DNA of 44,638 nucleotides, taken from Acidobacteriota bacterium. Its GTDB lineage: Bacteria > Acidobacteriota > JAAYUB01. Below the pieces are notes generated by a model. The model did no database searches, had not been told where the DNA came from, and saw only the letters and a list, made by a program, of their open reading frames with translations. This document shows, in pieces, positions 32,100-39,745 of the stretch. Both the position numbers and the translations under genes were made by a program. Numbering within the stretch: position 1 is the first letter of the stretch; the number at the start of each line of letters is the position of its first letter. The stretch lies in the NCBI GenBank assembly GCA_029565065.1, contig JAKQOW010000052.1, positions 1-44,638 of the forward strand. The letters are read 5' to 3'.

Positions 32100-33297
32100 G
32101 AACCGGCCGGCACGCGGCACCGCCGTCCTGTTGCTGGCGCTGGCCCTGGGCGTGGCGACTGCCGCGCCGCGCCCCACGGCCACCGTCTCGGGACGGGTGG
32201 TGGATGGGGACGCCTGGCAGCCGCTGGCCGGCGTCACCGTCGTGTGGGACAAGCAGCGCGCCGTGACCGGCGCCGACGGCGCCTATCAGTTGCGGCTGCC
32301 GGCGGGCGTGCGCACGCTGACGTTCTCGGCGCCCGGCCGGGCGGCGGCGCGCAAACTCGTGGTGATCCGCGATCCGGGCCAGGCGGTCCGGCTGGACGCC
32401 GTTTTGCCCGCCGGAGGCGCGGCGCCGGCGGTCCGGCTGGCTTTGAACCGGGGGCTGTACCTTTCCCCCGAGGGCAAGGTCCTGCCCGCGGACGCCAAAC
32501 CGGCGGGAACGATCACCCTGGCCGACGCCTTCGGCAACCAGGACCGGCCGCTCCGGCTAAACCTGCGGGGCTTCAACGCCTGGGCGCCGACCTGGGCACC
32601 CGGCGGTCAGGCGGTCTACTACGGCGTGGACGGCACGTTCCACAAACCGGCCGATCGCAAATACCTGGGTGTTTTCCGCCACGAACCGGCCACGGGCCGG
32701 ACGGAGGCGGTGCTCCGCGACCACGGTATCCGGCACATTGCGCGGAGCGCCGACGGCACCAACCTGGCGGCCGCCGGCGAGAAATCCCTCTACGTGCTGG
32801 ACGCGGCGGCCCGGCCCAACCCCAGCCCTCACCCGGCCTTCTCGCTGGGCAACGCGCGAGGCTGGCTCCTGTCGGTGGCGTGGGGACCAGCGGACTGGAT
32901 ATACTTCACGGTGGATGACCAGATCCCGCTGGATGAGCGGCGGTATGCCTCCCGGCCGCGCATCGCCCGAGTGCATCCGGACGGTTCCGGACTCGAACCG
33001 CACTGGGCGGCGGCCGACCAGTCCGCTTATCGCTACCCGCTGACGTTCGCCGACGGTACCATCCTGTACGGCCGGCATGCCTTGGACGGCACCGCCCAGG
33101 AAGTCTGGTTGCGGCCCGCGGCGGCGGAATCCGAGCGGAAGCTCGCCGATACCGCGCTGCGCCCGGTCTGGCTGGACGCGACCGCCCACCGGCTGTACTA
33201 CATTTACATGCTGGACCTGCACGTCCGCGACCTGCAGACGGGCACAGACCTGGTCATCGTCCAGTCCGCGGTGCAGGCCGACTACCGCCGCGATTGA
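32068..33297 (+). CDS. Exported beta-propeller protein with carboxypeptidase-regulatory-like domain
   Basis: About 409 residues from the ATG at 32068, inside the end of the previous gene. Signal peptide (about residues 10-33, ending ATAAP). Next is a CarboxypepD_reg-like beta-sandwich (about 36-105: TVSGRVVDGDAWQPLAGVTV, GADGAYQLRLPAG), then a WD40/TolB-type propeller (about 165-400) with repeated blades such as WAPGGQAVYYG, RSADGTNLAAAG and ADGTILYGRHA. Probably periplasmic or outer surface. The overlap and shared strand suggest co-expression with the C39-like protease, possibly as its partner or substrate-binding factor; this is inference. The exact start is uncertain because the overlap is long and the ribosome site weak. 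Confidence 0.7.
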   Translation: MRWATSSAVGKNRPARGTAVLLLALALGVATAAPRPTATVSGRVVDGDAWQPLAGVTVVWDKQRAVTGADGAYQLRLPAGVRTLTFSAPGRAAARKLVVIRDPGQAVRLDAVLPAGGAAPAVRLALNRGLYLSPEGKVLPADAKPAGTITLADAFGNQDRPLRLNLRGFNAWAPTWAPGGQAVYYGVDGTFHKPADRKYLGVFRHEPATGRTEAVLRDHGIRHIARSADGTNLAAAGEKSLYVLDAAARPNPSPHPAFSLGNARGWLLSVAWGPADWIYFTVDDQIPLDERRYASRPRIARVHPDGSGLEPHWAAADQSAYRYPLTFADGTILYGRHALDGTAQEVWLRPAAAESERKLADTALRPVWLDATAHRLYYIYMLDLHVRDLQTGTDLVIVQSAVQADYRRD

Positions 33298-33306
33298 CGG
33301 ATCGTT

Positions 33307-33828
33307 TCAACGCTGGGTAGGTCTTTTGCCTGCCGGGCGCGGTTTGCGCGCGGCGGGCTTTTTTGTGGTCGGCCGGCGGACCGGCGCCGGCGCCGGAGAG
33401 TTCCCCTGGGCGGTGATCGCCTCCTGCCACACCGCCCGCTCCAGGGCGGTGATCAGCAGGGTGGTCGTCTCGCTCTGGCGGATGATCGCCTGGATGATGG
33501 CCTTCATGGGTTCCAGGCGCAATTCGGTGGCGGTGTCGAGATCGATCTTCCGCATCTCCCAGTCGGGGAATAGTCGCGGCAGGCTCCCTGCCTCCACGCG
33601 CAGGGTGAGCACATCCTGGTGGCGCTTGTCGCGCAGGATGCGGGCATAGATCTCGTCCACGGCGGCGTCGGGCCCCTCGATGACCTGGAAAAATACGCCC
33701 CCCGAGGCGACCAGCAGGCCGGTGATGCCGAGCTTTCGGTTATTGGCGGCCGACTGGGCGGCGATCCGCTCGATGTCGCGGGCGGACATGGGGGTGGCGA
33801 ACCGGCTGATGTACTTGATCCGTTTCAT
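33307..33828 (-). CDS. BLUF-domain blue-light photoreceptor
   Basis: A 173-residue protein. The N-terminal BLUF domain (1-95) has the flavin-site residues Tyr6, Asn30 and Gln48, with exactly the spacing of AppA Tyr21/Asn45/Gln63. Trp90 and Met92 follow in FPDWEM. ITGLL and FFQVIEGP are family motifs. After a helical region (about 97-138) the tail is Pro/Lys/Arg-rich (KKPAARKPRPAGK), likely disordered and possibly nucleic-acid or protein binding. No output enzyme domain, so it is a short BLUF protein that signals through a partner. The ATG has AAGGAGA about 9 bases upstream. Its 3' end overlaps the terminator of the convergent gene. Confidence 0.9.
   Translation of the reverse strand: MKRIKYISRFATPMSARDIERIAAQSAANNRKLGITGLLVASGGVFFQVIEGPDAAVDEIYARILRDKRHQDVLTLRVEAGSLPRLFPDWEMRKIDLDTATELRLEPMKAIIQAIIRQSETTTLLITALERAVWQEAITAQGNSPAPAPVRRPTTKKPAARKPRPAGKRPTQR
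33328..33364 (+). terminator. Rho-independent terminator of the beta-propeller gene
   Basis: A GC-rich stem (arms 33328-33340 and 33346-33358, 13 pairs with one wobble and one mismatch) is followed by six T (33359-33364). It lies 31 bases after the stop at 33297 and within the coding end of the convergent BLUF gene. Confidence 0.7.
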
Positions 33829-34032
33829 TCTCTCGTCTCCTTCCGGGATTCAGGCGGGAGCGCCCCCGCCGCACCCCTTTGGATGCGCCCGCCTCGCGCC
33901 GGTCTCAATCCATTTGCCATCGGCATTGCAACGGCCGTCGCTTCGCGCTATCATACGCCTCCGGTTCCGGGAGGTAGAGTCGCGCACTCAGGCCCTGCGA
34001 CCGGGACCGACCTCGATCGTCCGGAGGCTGCC

Positions 34033-34269
34033 GTGCCCATCTACGAATACCAATGCCGCCAATGCGGCGCCGTCACCGAAGTGCTGGTTCGCGTTCAGGC
34101 TGCGGAGGGCGCCGTCGCCTGCCGGTCCTGCGGCGGGACGGACACGGAGAAGATCTTCTCGGCCGCCGCCGTGCTCACCCACGCCGGCCCGCCCTGCGCC
34201 GAGAAGTGCGGCCGCATGGACACCGGCGGCCGCGACCTCCCCTGCGGCTCCCACTGCTGCCCGCATTGA
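34033..34269 (+). CDS. FmdB-family zinc-ribbon protein
   Basis: A 78-residue protein starting at GTG with CGGAGG about 6 bases upstream. The N-terminus MPIYEYQCRQCG and the CRSCGG pair at about 30-34 form the FmdB/CxxC_CxxC regulatory-type zinc ribbon. Cys residues in the tail (CAEKCG, CGSHCC) are common in this family. Proteins of this type are small and widespread; some were proposed as regulators, but the role is unproven. It is divergent from the BLUF gene (204 bases apart) and convergent with the TonB-C-like gene across cluster K. Confidence 0.88.
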   Translation: MPIYEYQCRQCGAVTEVLVRVQAAEGAVACRSCGGTDTEKIFSAAAVLTHAGPPCAEKCGRMDTGGRDLPCGSHCCPH

Positions 34270-34275
34270 TTCAAC

Positions 34276-34444
34276 TCGAGGCTAGAGGCTCGGGGTTCGG
34301 GGCTCGAGGCTCGAGACTCGGGGCTCGTTCCCGATCATCAAAAATCGAATATCGGTTTGGGACCTGGGACCTGGGTTCTGGGACCTGGATCACAGAACCC
34401 AAATCTTTGTACCGATCCACCGATCCACCGATTCACCTATTCGC
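34276..34444 (-). repeat. Repeat cluster K between convergent genes
   Basis: GAGGCTC/GGGGTTC heptamers ending CTCGTTCCC (34276-34330), then GGGACCT/GGGTTCT heptamers (34359-34396), then ACCGATCC and ATTCACC units (34410-34444). There is no hexamer array. It runs up to the stop codon of the next gene. Confidence 0.8.
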
Positions 34445-34448
34445 CGTC

Positions 34449-34865
34449 TTACAGCTTCTCGATGGTTAGGTAAAAATAGCAGGCAGCCGGACGGCCCTGG
34501 TCATCCTTCGGCTTGGAAAAGCGGTACCTCGACACGGCCTGGGTGAGGCTCTTGAGGAGACACGGCGGCACGTCGCTAATCTCTTTCAGGTTTAGCATGA
34601 CGGCGCATTCCACCTCGCCCTGTTCATCGATGAGGATTTCGTAGACGGGCGCGACCGCGCCCAATTCCCCCTCACATCCGGACGGGCGCTCCAGGGGCGA
34701 GCGCTCCAATAGCTCCAGGTCCGGGACGTCCTCCGGCTCCAGGATGATCCGGTCCGGCGACTCGATCATCCCCCGGCAGTGGTGTTTCCGCTCCGGCGGT
34801 TCAGCAGCGACGGCACTTCCAATAACAAACCCCGCTGCCAGGATCATCAGTACACTGCGGAGCAT
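34449..34865 (-). CDS. Small exported TonB C-terminal-like protein
   Basis: A 138-residue protein with a signal peptide (residues 1-21, ending SAVAAE). Residues about 70-138 resemble the TonB C-terminal domain: VYEILIDEQGEVECAVML, then LTQAVSRYRFSKPKDDQGRPAACYFYLTIEKL, matching the usual beta-alpha-alpha-beta pattern with a wRF-x-P step and a G-x-P turn. It has no transmembrane anchor or Pro-rich linker of classical TonB, so it is a free periplasmic TonB_C-like protein. Several Cys residues (Cys30, 64, 86, 101, 128) suggest disulfides. Role unknown. The small basic protein gene lies upstream on the same strand. Confidence 0.7.
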   Translation of the reverse strand: MLRSVLMILAAGFVIGSAVAAEPPERKHHCRGMIESPDRIILEPEDVPDLELLERSPLERPSGCEGELGAVAPVYEILIDEQGEVECAVMLNLKEISDVPPCLLKSLTQAVSRYRFSKPKDDQGRPAACYFYLTIEKL

Positions 34866-34939
34866 GATATCTCCATCTTGCCCCGGTTATCTGCAACCGA
34901 CCGGGCGAGATCGCGCCGGTGGGCGTTCCGGTCCGGGAT

Positions 34940-35113
34940 TCAAGATTCGGTTGATTGCTGGTTGTCCGTCTGGATTCCGTCAGGTGCGGTTTCCGGCGAT
35001 TCACCCTCGCCGTGCTTTTTCTTCTCGAGCCGGCGCTTGCGCTTCTCTTCCTGCTTCTTCTGCCGGGCCAGATCCTTCTGGCGTTTTTCATGCTTGTAGT
35101 TGCTGCGTGCCAA
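34940..35113 (-). CDS. Small highly charged basic protein
   Basis: A 57-residue protein read from a TTG start at 35113, preceded by GGAGG with 5-base spacing; the longer frame from 35161 lacks such a site. The sequence SNYKHEKRQKDLARQKKQEEKR is a Lys/Arg/Glu/Gln-rich helix. It resembles short conserved hypothetical proteins with the pattern YK-x-EKRQK-x-LA-x-QKKQEEKR seen in many delta-proteobacteria-like genomes. Likely an RNA- or ribosome-associated or structural helix, but unproven. The C-terminal 20 residues are polar and disordered. Confidence 0.7.
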   Translation of the reverse strand: MARSNYKHEKRQKDLARQKKQEEKRKRRLEKKKHGEGESPETAPDGIQTDNQQSTES

Positions 35114-35239
35114 CACTACCTCCACGCAATGGATTGCCTTCCGATCGAATCGACTGCCCATGATCGGGCAGCCGGTTATACTCTAACATAAAATCCGCCG
35201 ATCTAACCTCACCGATTCCCGGTCACCACCGGCGCACAG

Positions 35240-35608
35240 CTACTTCCGCTCGAACTCGAACCGGAACTTCAGGCTCTTCTTCTGGTCCTTGACCAGCAGG
35301 TCCAGCCACCAGTCGTTGCGGATCTCGTTCCAGCGGTGCAGCCGGAAAAATGGTGGATTGGCGGCGATCTCCGGAGGCGCCTCCGCCCGCTGCCGGCCCG
35401 CCAGGATGCACAGGGTGTTGGGCCCCCACACCTGGGTGGCCCCCTTCTCCTTCGACTCGTTCGGGAAGCCGGCGACGGTGTGGACGTACAGCTGGTAGGC
35501 ATCGCCCGGCCGGGTGATCTCGAAGGTCATGGGAATACCCGCCCGGGCGAGGATATCGGCTGCCGCCAGCAACTGGTCCAGCGTCGCGCGGACCGCCGCC
35601 CCGCCCTC
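35240..35608 (-). pseudogene. C-terminal part of the C39/ZU5 protein after an in-frame TAG
   Basis: Downstream of the TAG at 35609-35611 the same reading frame stays open for another 122 codons, to a TAG at 35240. The continuation is protein-like (EGGAAVRATLDQLLAAADILARAG split at the stop, then a beta-rich stretch with FEITRPGDAYQLYV and WWLDLLVKDQKKSLKFRFEF). No ATG or GTG with a ribosome site opens it; the TTG at 35572 has none. It is best read as the detached C-terminal domain of the upstream gene, by nonsense mutation, sequencing error or readthrough. Confidence 0.55.
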
Positions 35609-37795
35609 CTACTTCTCCCCGAACCACGTCTTCATCAACGCGTCCACGGTGGGGCGGCCCACGTCGACGAGGGAGCCGTGTGCCAGAATCATCTTCCCCG
35701 ACCAGCGACCCACCCACGGGTCGCCCAGGTCGAGGTAGCTCGAGGGCGGGCTGAGGAGGTCCGTCGAGGTGTGCCGGGCCACGACGTAAAGCCAGCGGCG
35801 CCCCTTCTTCTTCAGCAGGGTGCCGTCCACCGGCCAGCGGGTGTCCGGGGTGACGGTCTGCTGCGTGCCCGGCCCCGGCGTCTGCTCCACGTAGTACACC
35901 TGATACTCCACGCCGGCATGGGGCACCGGGTCCCAGCGCAGGATGATCTCGTCCTGCTCCGATTCCAACCGCAGGTTCGTGGGCACGGCCGGTCCGAACT
36001 GGACGGGCTGCTCCAGGTAATCGACCACCTGGCCGCCCACCCGGGCCTCGACCCGGAGCATTGTGGAACCGGGCGCCAGGCCCTGGGGGAGGTCGATTCC
36101 GCTCAGCGGCCCGATGTCCAGGTACGCGTGGGAGGTGTAGGGCGGCCCGGCCGTTCCTCCCGGCCCCGGAACCATGCGCTTGACCGGCGCGCCCACCGCC
36201 GTCCCGTTCAGCGAGACGGCAACCTCCACCTCCGCCGGGTTCGGCGAGGCGTTGGCCAGAGTCGCCCGGAGGAACACCTTGTCCGACAGGCTCGGGTAGA
36301 GCGGTGTCGTGCGCTCGTAGACGTTCAGCAGGCTGTTCTCCACATCGGGCCAGTAGGGGCCCTGACGCCCCGCCTGGAACCTGATTCCGCCGGGCTCGCG
36401 GCCGTCCCAGACGCCCGCCAGCTTCCACGGGCTGCGCGGATTGAAGGGCGCCGGCAGCGGGTGGATGAACTGCAGGTCGTCGGAGAGCACGGTGACGGTC
36501 ACCGGCGAGCCGGTCACCGGCCGGTTGGTCACCACCGAGGTGTACACCAGTTGGAGGACCGGTGAGTACCGGCAGAGCGCGATGAATTGCTCCCACGGAA
36601 TCAGGACCGCTGCCAGCCGGCCCTGCTTGTACAGGTCCCAGCCGTCGGCGCGGCCGGATTTGATGACCAGAGTGCCTGCGGGGTCATGGAGGTAGAGCCC
36701 GGTCTCGTTGAATCCCACCGCCACCACGGCGTGCTGGATCCCGTAGACATCCACGAACACCGGGCGGCCCTGGCGCAGGTTTTCCACGATGAACAGGGTG
36801 GCTTCGAGCGGCTCAGTCCAGGGGGCGTGGCTCAGATCGGGGACCAGCCCCTGCCCGGCGTAGAGCGGATCGAGGCCGCCGGACCAGTAGCCGGTGAACG
36901 CCAGCAGCGCGGTCAGAAAATCGAGCTTGAACCGGCTGGCGATGTCCCAGGTCTCCAGGTGGCCGCCGTGCGCCTTCATGAGCATGCCCGTGGCGGCGGC
37001 GAAGCACCAGTTGGAATGCCCCTGGGCGTAGTACGGCACCTGGAGCGGCGGATCGCACCGGTAGTCGGCGACGAAATCGTTCAGCACCTCCTGCAGCACC
37101 GCCTGGTTCACGCCGCGGATGACCCGCCAGGCCACCAGCCCCACCACCGTGAAGGGGCTGCAGCGCGTCGTCTGCACCCGAACGGTGCCGCCCGCGGCGT
37201 CGGGTTCCGCCGGCAACTCCGTGACCTGGCCGTCGTGGTGATGGAAAACCTTGTACTCCTTCGGCAGGCGGGCCAGCGCCGGATGGCCCGACGGGCAGGG
37301 CAGGACCACGGTGGCCGGCACCGCCAGCGTCTGTCCGCCGACGTCGATGTCGGTCACGGTGAACCCGCGCTGCTGCGGCTCGTCGAGGGCCAGGTGACGG
37401 ACGGTCACGGTGGTGTCGGCGGCCAGGGCGCCCGGCGGCAATTCGATGCCGCTGCCGTCGGCGAGCAGCACCGCGCCGCCGGCGTCTCGCGATACCCAGC
37501 CGGCGCGTTCGTCCACGGTGCGGAACAGGCTGAAGTCCAGGCTGGCCAGCGGATTCTTATCGGGCGGGATCGCCGGCGGATCCGCCCGCAGGTCGCGCGG
37601 CGCGGTCGCCGGGCGCGGCGCCGCCTCCAGGTTGTCGGGCGGGATGATGGGCCCGCGCCAGACGGCCACGGCGTCCAGCCAGTCGGGATCCAGCCAGAGC
37701 AGGCCCAGGATGTTGGCGGCGGAGAACACCACCAGGCCGATGACCAGGATGATGCCACAGCCCCCAAGGCTGCCTTTGCGGGCCGGGGCGTTCAT
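35609..37795 (-). CDS. Membrane-anchored protein with ZU5-like and C39-like peptidase domains
   Basis: 728 residues from the ATG at 37795, which overlaps the upstream stop (ATGA). An N-terminal membrane helix (about 13-35) is followed by a linker, a ZU5-like beta domain (about 105-215: GGAVLLADGSGIELPPGAL) and a C39-like papain fold (about 245-400) with the catalytic Cys in SNWCFAAATGML, His in QHAVVAVGF and Asp in YLHDPAG. Beta-sandwich/fibronectin-like domains (about 470-690) end the protein, one with NLRLESEQDEIILRWDPV. Extracytoplasmic by topology. The frame is interrupted by TAG at 35609-35611 and continues in frame to 35240. Substrate unknown. It is co-transcribed with the zinc-ribbon membrane gene upstream. 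Confidence 0.75.
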   Translation of the reverse strand: MNAPARKGSLGGCGIILVIGLVVFSAANILGLLWLDPDWLDAVAVWRGPIIPPDNLEAAPRPATAPRDLRADPPAIPPDKNPLASLDFSLFRTVDERAGWVSRDAGGAVLLADGSGIELPPGALAADTTVTVRHLALDEPQQRGFTVTDIDVGGQTLAVPATVVLPCPSGHPALARLPKEYKVFHHHDGQVTELPAEPDAAGGTVRVQTTRCSPFTVVGLVAWRVIRGVNQAVLQEVLNDFVADYRCDPPLQVPYYAQGHSNWCFAAATGMLMKAHGGHLETWDIASRFKLDFLTALLAFTGYWSGGLDPLYAGQGLVPDLSHAPWTEPLEATLFIVENLRQGRPVFVDVYGIQHAVVAVGFNETGLYLHDPAGTLVIKSGRADGWDLYKQGRLAAVLIPWEQFIALCRYSPVLQLVYTSVVTNRPVTGSPVTVTVLSDDLQFIHPLPAPFNPRSPWKLAGVWDGREPGGIRFQAGRQGPYWPDVENSLLNVYERTTPLYPSLSDKVFLRATLANASPNPAEVEVAVSLNGTAVGAPVKRMVPGPGGTAGPPYTSHAYLDIGPLSGIDLPQGLAPGSTMLRVEARVGGQVVDYLEQPVQFGPAVPTNLRLESEQDEIILRWDPVPHAGVEYQVYYVEQTPGPGTQQTVTPDTRWPVDGTLLKKKGRRWLYVVARHTSTDLLSPPSSYLDLGDPWVGRWSGKMILAHGSLVDVGRPTVDALMKTWFGEK

Positions 37796-38388
37796 GCCAG
37801 CACCCCCGTCACCGTCAGCACCAGGACGCCGAACAGCAGGAGGTTGACGGCCAGCCATCCCTGCAGGACGATCCAGGCCGGGCCGCCCCGGCCTGGCCGT
37901 CCGCCGGCGCCGGCGATTCGCCGGGCCACCCGGTGCGCGTCATAGATGCCGAACAGGTAGGGGACGATCAGCGGGCTGAACAGCAGGATGAGCAGGCCTT
38001 TCCAGGGCTGGCCGTTGTACGCCTGGCCCGCGCCGGGGATGACGATGCCCGCCGCCAGCGCCAGGCCGGTCCCGTGCGGTCGGCCCGCCGGAGGCGGTGA
38101 TCCGGCGGGAGCTGCAGCAGGAGTGGACGGCCGAACGGGCACTGACGGAATCTGGACGACTGGTGGCGGCGGGGAGACGACGGGCCGCGCCGGTGCCGCC
38201 GCCGGCGGGACAGGCCGGGCCGGCGGGGGCGCCGCCGGCGACCGGGCCGGCGCAGCGCTGGCAGAAGAGGTCGCCGGCGGGTTCGGGATCGCCGGCCGGA
38301 CGGCGGGCGCGGCCGGCATGGGCCGGCCGCACTGGCCGCAGAACCGGGCGTGGTCACGGACGGGTCGGCCGCAGGCGGGGCAGAACAT
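37792..38388 (-). CDS. Zinc-ribbon membrane protein with Pro/Ala linker
   Basis: 198 residues. An N-terminal zinc ribbon (MFCPACGRPV and CGQCGRPM, residues 1-25) is followed by a low-complexity Pro/Ala linker (about 26-110) and a C-terminal membrane region with two or three helices (about 115-195). GAGQAYNGQPWKGLL resembles the short motif of TM2-type or small multipass membrane proteins. Start chosen at 38388 with GGAGGTG about 5 bases upstream. The stop overlaps the start of the C39/ZU5 gene, so the two are translationally coupled and may act together in the membrane. Function unknown. Confidence 0.72.
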   Translation of the reverse strand: MFCPACGRPVRDHARFCGQCGRPMPAAPAVRPAIPNPPATSSASAAPARSPAAPPPARPVPPAAAPARPVVSPPPPVVQIPSVPVRPSTPAAAPAGSPPPAGRPHGTGLALAAGIVIPGAGQAYNGQPWKGLLILLFSPLIVPYLFGIYDAHRVARRIAGAGGRPGRGGPAWIVLQGWLAVNLLLFGVLVLTVTGVLA

Positions 38389-38573
38389 CGCGCACCTCCG
38401 CGAGACGGAGTCTCTCCGCGCGCGCGGCCGCCCGGGGCCGTCGGTACGCGGGAAGCGGCTGGGCATCAAGGAGACGCGACGGCCCAACCGGCTGGGATGG
38501 AATAATGTAGAGGCGACGCACAGGCTGGCTGCTCACTCCGGGCGCAGTTTTCACGAGCGCGAACGGCGGCGGT

Positions 38574-39515
38574 TCAACGGGCGACGAGTTCCAGCGTTTT
38601 CGTTTCCCACGTGTACTGCTTGGGCTCCTTGCCGGGTATTTCGGCACGCCGCAGGAGGACCACGGGAAATTTCGAACCGGGGGGGATGTTGAGCGACGAG
38701 AATTGGGACGAGTTGCGCATGGGGATCCCGTTGATCTGCTGGATGACATCCAGGGCCCGGATGCCGGCCTTGTCCGCAGGTCCGTCGATGGCCACGCTCA
38801 AGACAAGGACATATTCCACGCGGGTCTGACCGAGGTCCTCCGCCTGCTCCGGCGTGAGATTGTCCACGTAGATCCCGTAGCTGGGCATCGTCAGCTTCCG
38901 GCCGGTGGCCGCAAGAACGGAGGCCGTGGCGTCCATGAAGTCCCGGGCCGCCTTCTCGGCATCGAAGCAGAACACATAGACCGAGCCGGCGAACAACTTG
39001 ACGCACCAGTGGAGCGTGAGATTTCGGGGCAGCATTGCCTCGACGTCCGGGACGTACCACAGTTCCAGTTGGGTGACGGGTTCCAGCTTGAGCTTGTAGG
39101 TGGTCTTCCCCTCCCCGTCGCCGTTTTTCTGATACCAGATCGTCTGGAACCGGAGTTCGTCCTTCTTGGGCTTCTTCGGATCCAGCTTCACCTCGACGGC
39201 ATTGGCCAGCAGCACCGCGTTGTAGTTCTCGGGGGTCAGGCAGGCCGGGTGGGAGCGCTTGAAAAGGGCCGCGGCCTGGTCCAGCGGCAACTGGGTGTTC
39301 GGCTCGTGCCAGAACCGTTGTTGGTCGCTCGGCGCGGGCCAGACCTTCTTCTTGCCCTGGATGATGGTCAGCTCCTGCTGCGCAACTGCCGGCGAACCGT
39401 CCGCCACGAGGCCGGCGAGGCCGCACCCGGCGATCAGCCCGCCGGCCGCCAGCAGCAGGCTCCGCCAACCGGCGCGGACCCGGCCCGCCCTGCCTTCAGC
39501 CTGCCGTCGCTTCAT
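38574..39515 (-). CDS. Exported PDZ-domain protein
   Basis: 313 residues. The N-terminus has basic residues and a hydrophobic segment with a lipobox-like LIAGC (Cys31), followed by a possible signal peptidase I site (AVAQ). Either lipidation or cleavage is possible. The middle (about 50-215) is a domain I do not recognise. The C-terminal part (about 235-305) is a PDZ domain: GIYVDNLTPEQAEDLG, DGPADKAGIRALDVIQQINGIPM. No protease domain is attached, so it is likely a periplasmic scaffold or sensor. It follows the internally duplicated protein gene on the same strand, with a terminator between. Confidence 0.78.
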   Translation of the reverse strand: MKRRQAEGRAGRVRAGWRSLLLAAGGLIAGCGLAGLVADGSPAVAQQELTIIQGKKKVWPAPSDQQRFWHEPNTQLPLDQAAALFKRSHPACLTPENYNAVLLANAVEVKLDPKKPKKDELRFQTIWYQKNGDGEGKTTYKLKLEPVTQLELWYVPDVEAMLPRNLTLHWCVKLFAGSVYVFCFDAEKAARDFMDATASVLAATGRKLTMPSYGIYVDNLTPEQAEDLGQTRVEYVLVLSVAIDGPADKAGIRALDVIQQINGIPMRNSSQFSSLNIPPGSKFPVVLLRRAEIPGKEPKQYTWETKTLELVAR

Positions 39516-39684
39516 GGCGCCTCCTGCCGCGCCGATACGCCATCCGCAACCGTGCCGGCGCGTTTCTGAATTGTGCTCCCAGTCGATAGCTGCATCTTAA
39601 AACCAGTTGAGCCATTTTGCAACCGCCCGGCGCAAGCCGCCGACGCCAGTCGGGCAACACCCGCAACCGATCCAATCCCGCCGC

Positions 39685-39715
39685 ATAAAATAAAGCCCCG
39701 CCGTTTCGGCGGGGC
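39685..39715 (-). terminator. Rho-independent terminator (minus strand)
   Basis: Perfect 9-bp stem GCCCCGCCG (39695-39703 with 39707-39715) and a 3-base loop. On the minus strand it is followed by TTTATTTTAT. It lies 31 bases after the stop of the gene at 39746 and separates it from the PDZ gene. Confidence 0.8.
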
Positions 39716-39745
39716 GTGGTTCATCGCTGACATGCGGGCGGGCGG

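Noticed and set aside
34940..35161. Longer 73-residue version of the small basic protein
   Set aside because: No ribosome site at the upstream ATG; GGAGG is placed correctly for the TTG at 35113.
35609..35611. Pyrrolysine or general TAG recoding
   Set aside because: Other genes in the window end properly at TAG, and no supporting genes are present; mutation or local readthrough is simpler.
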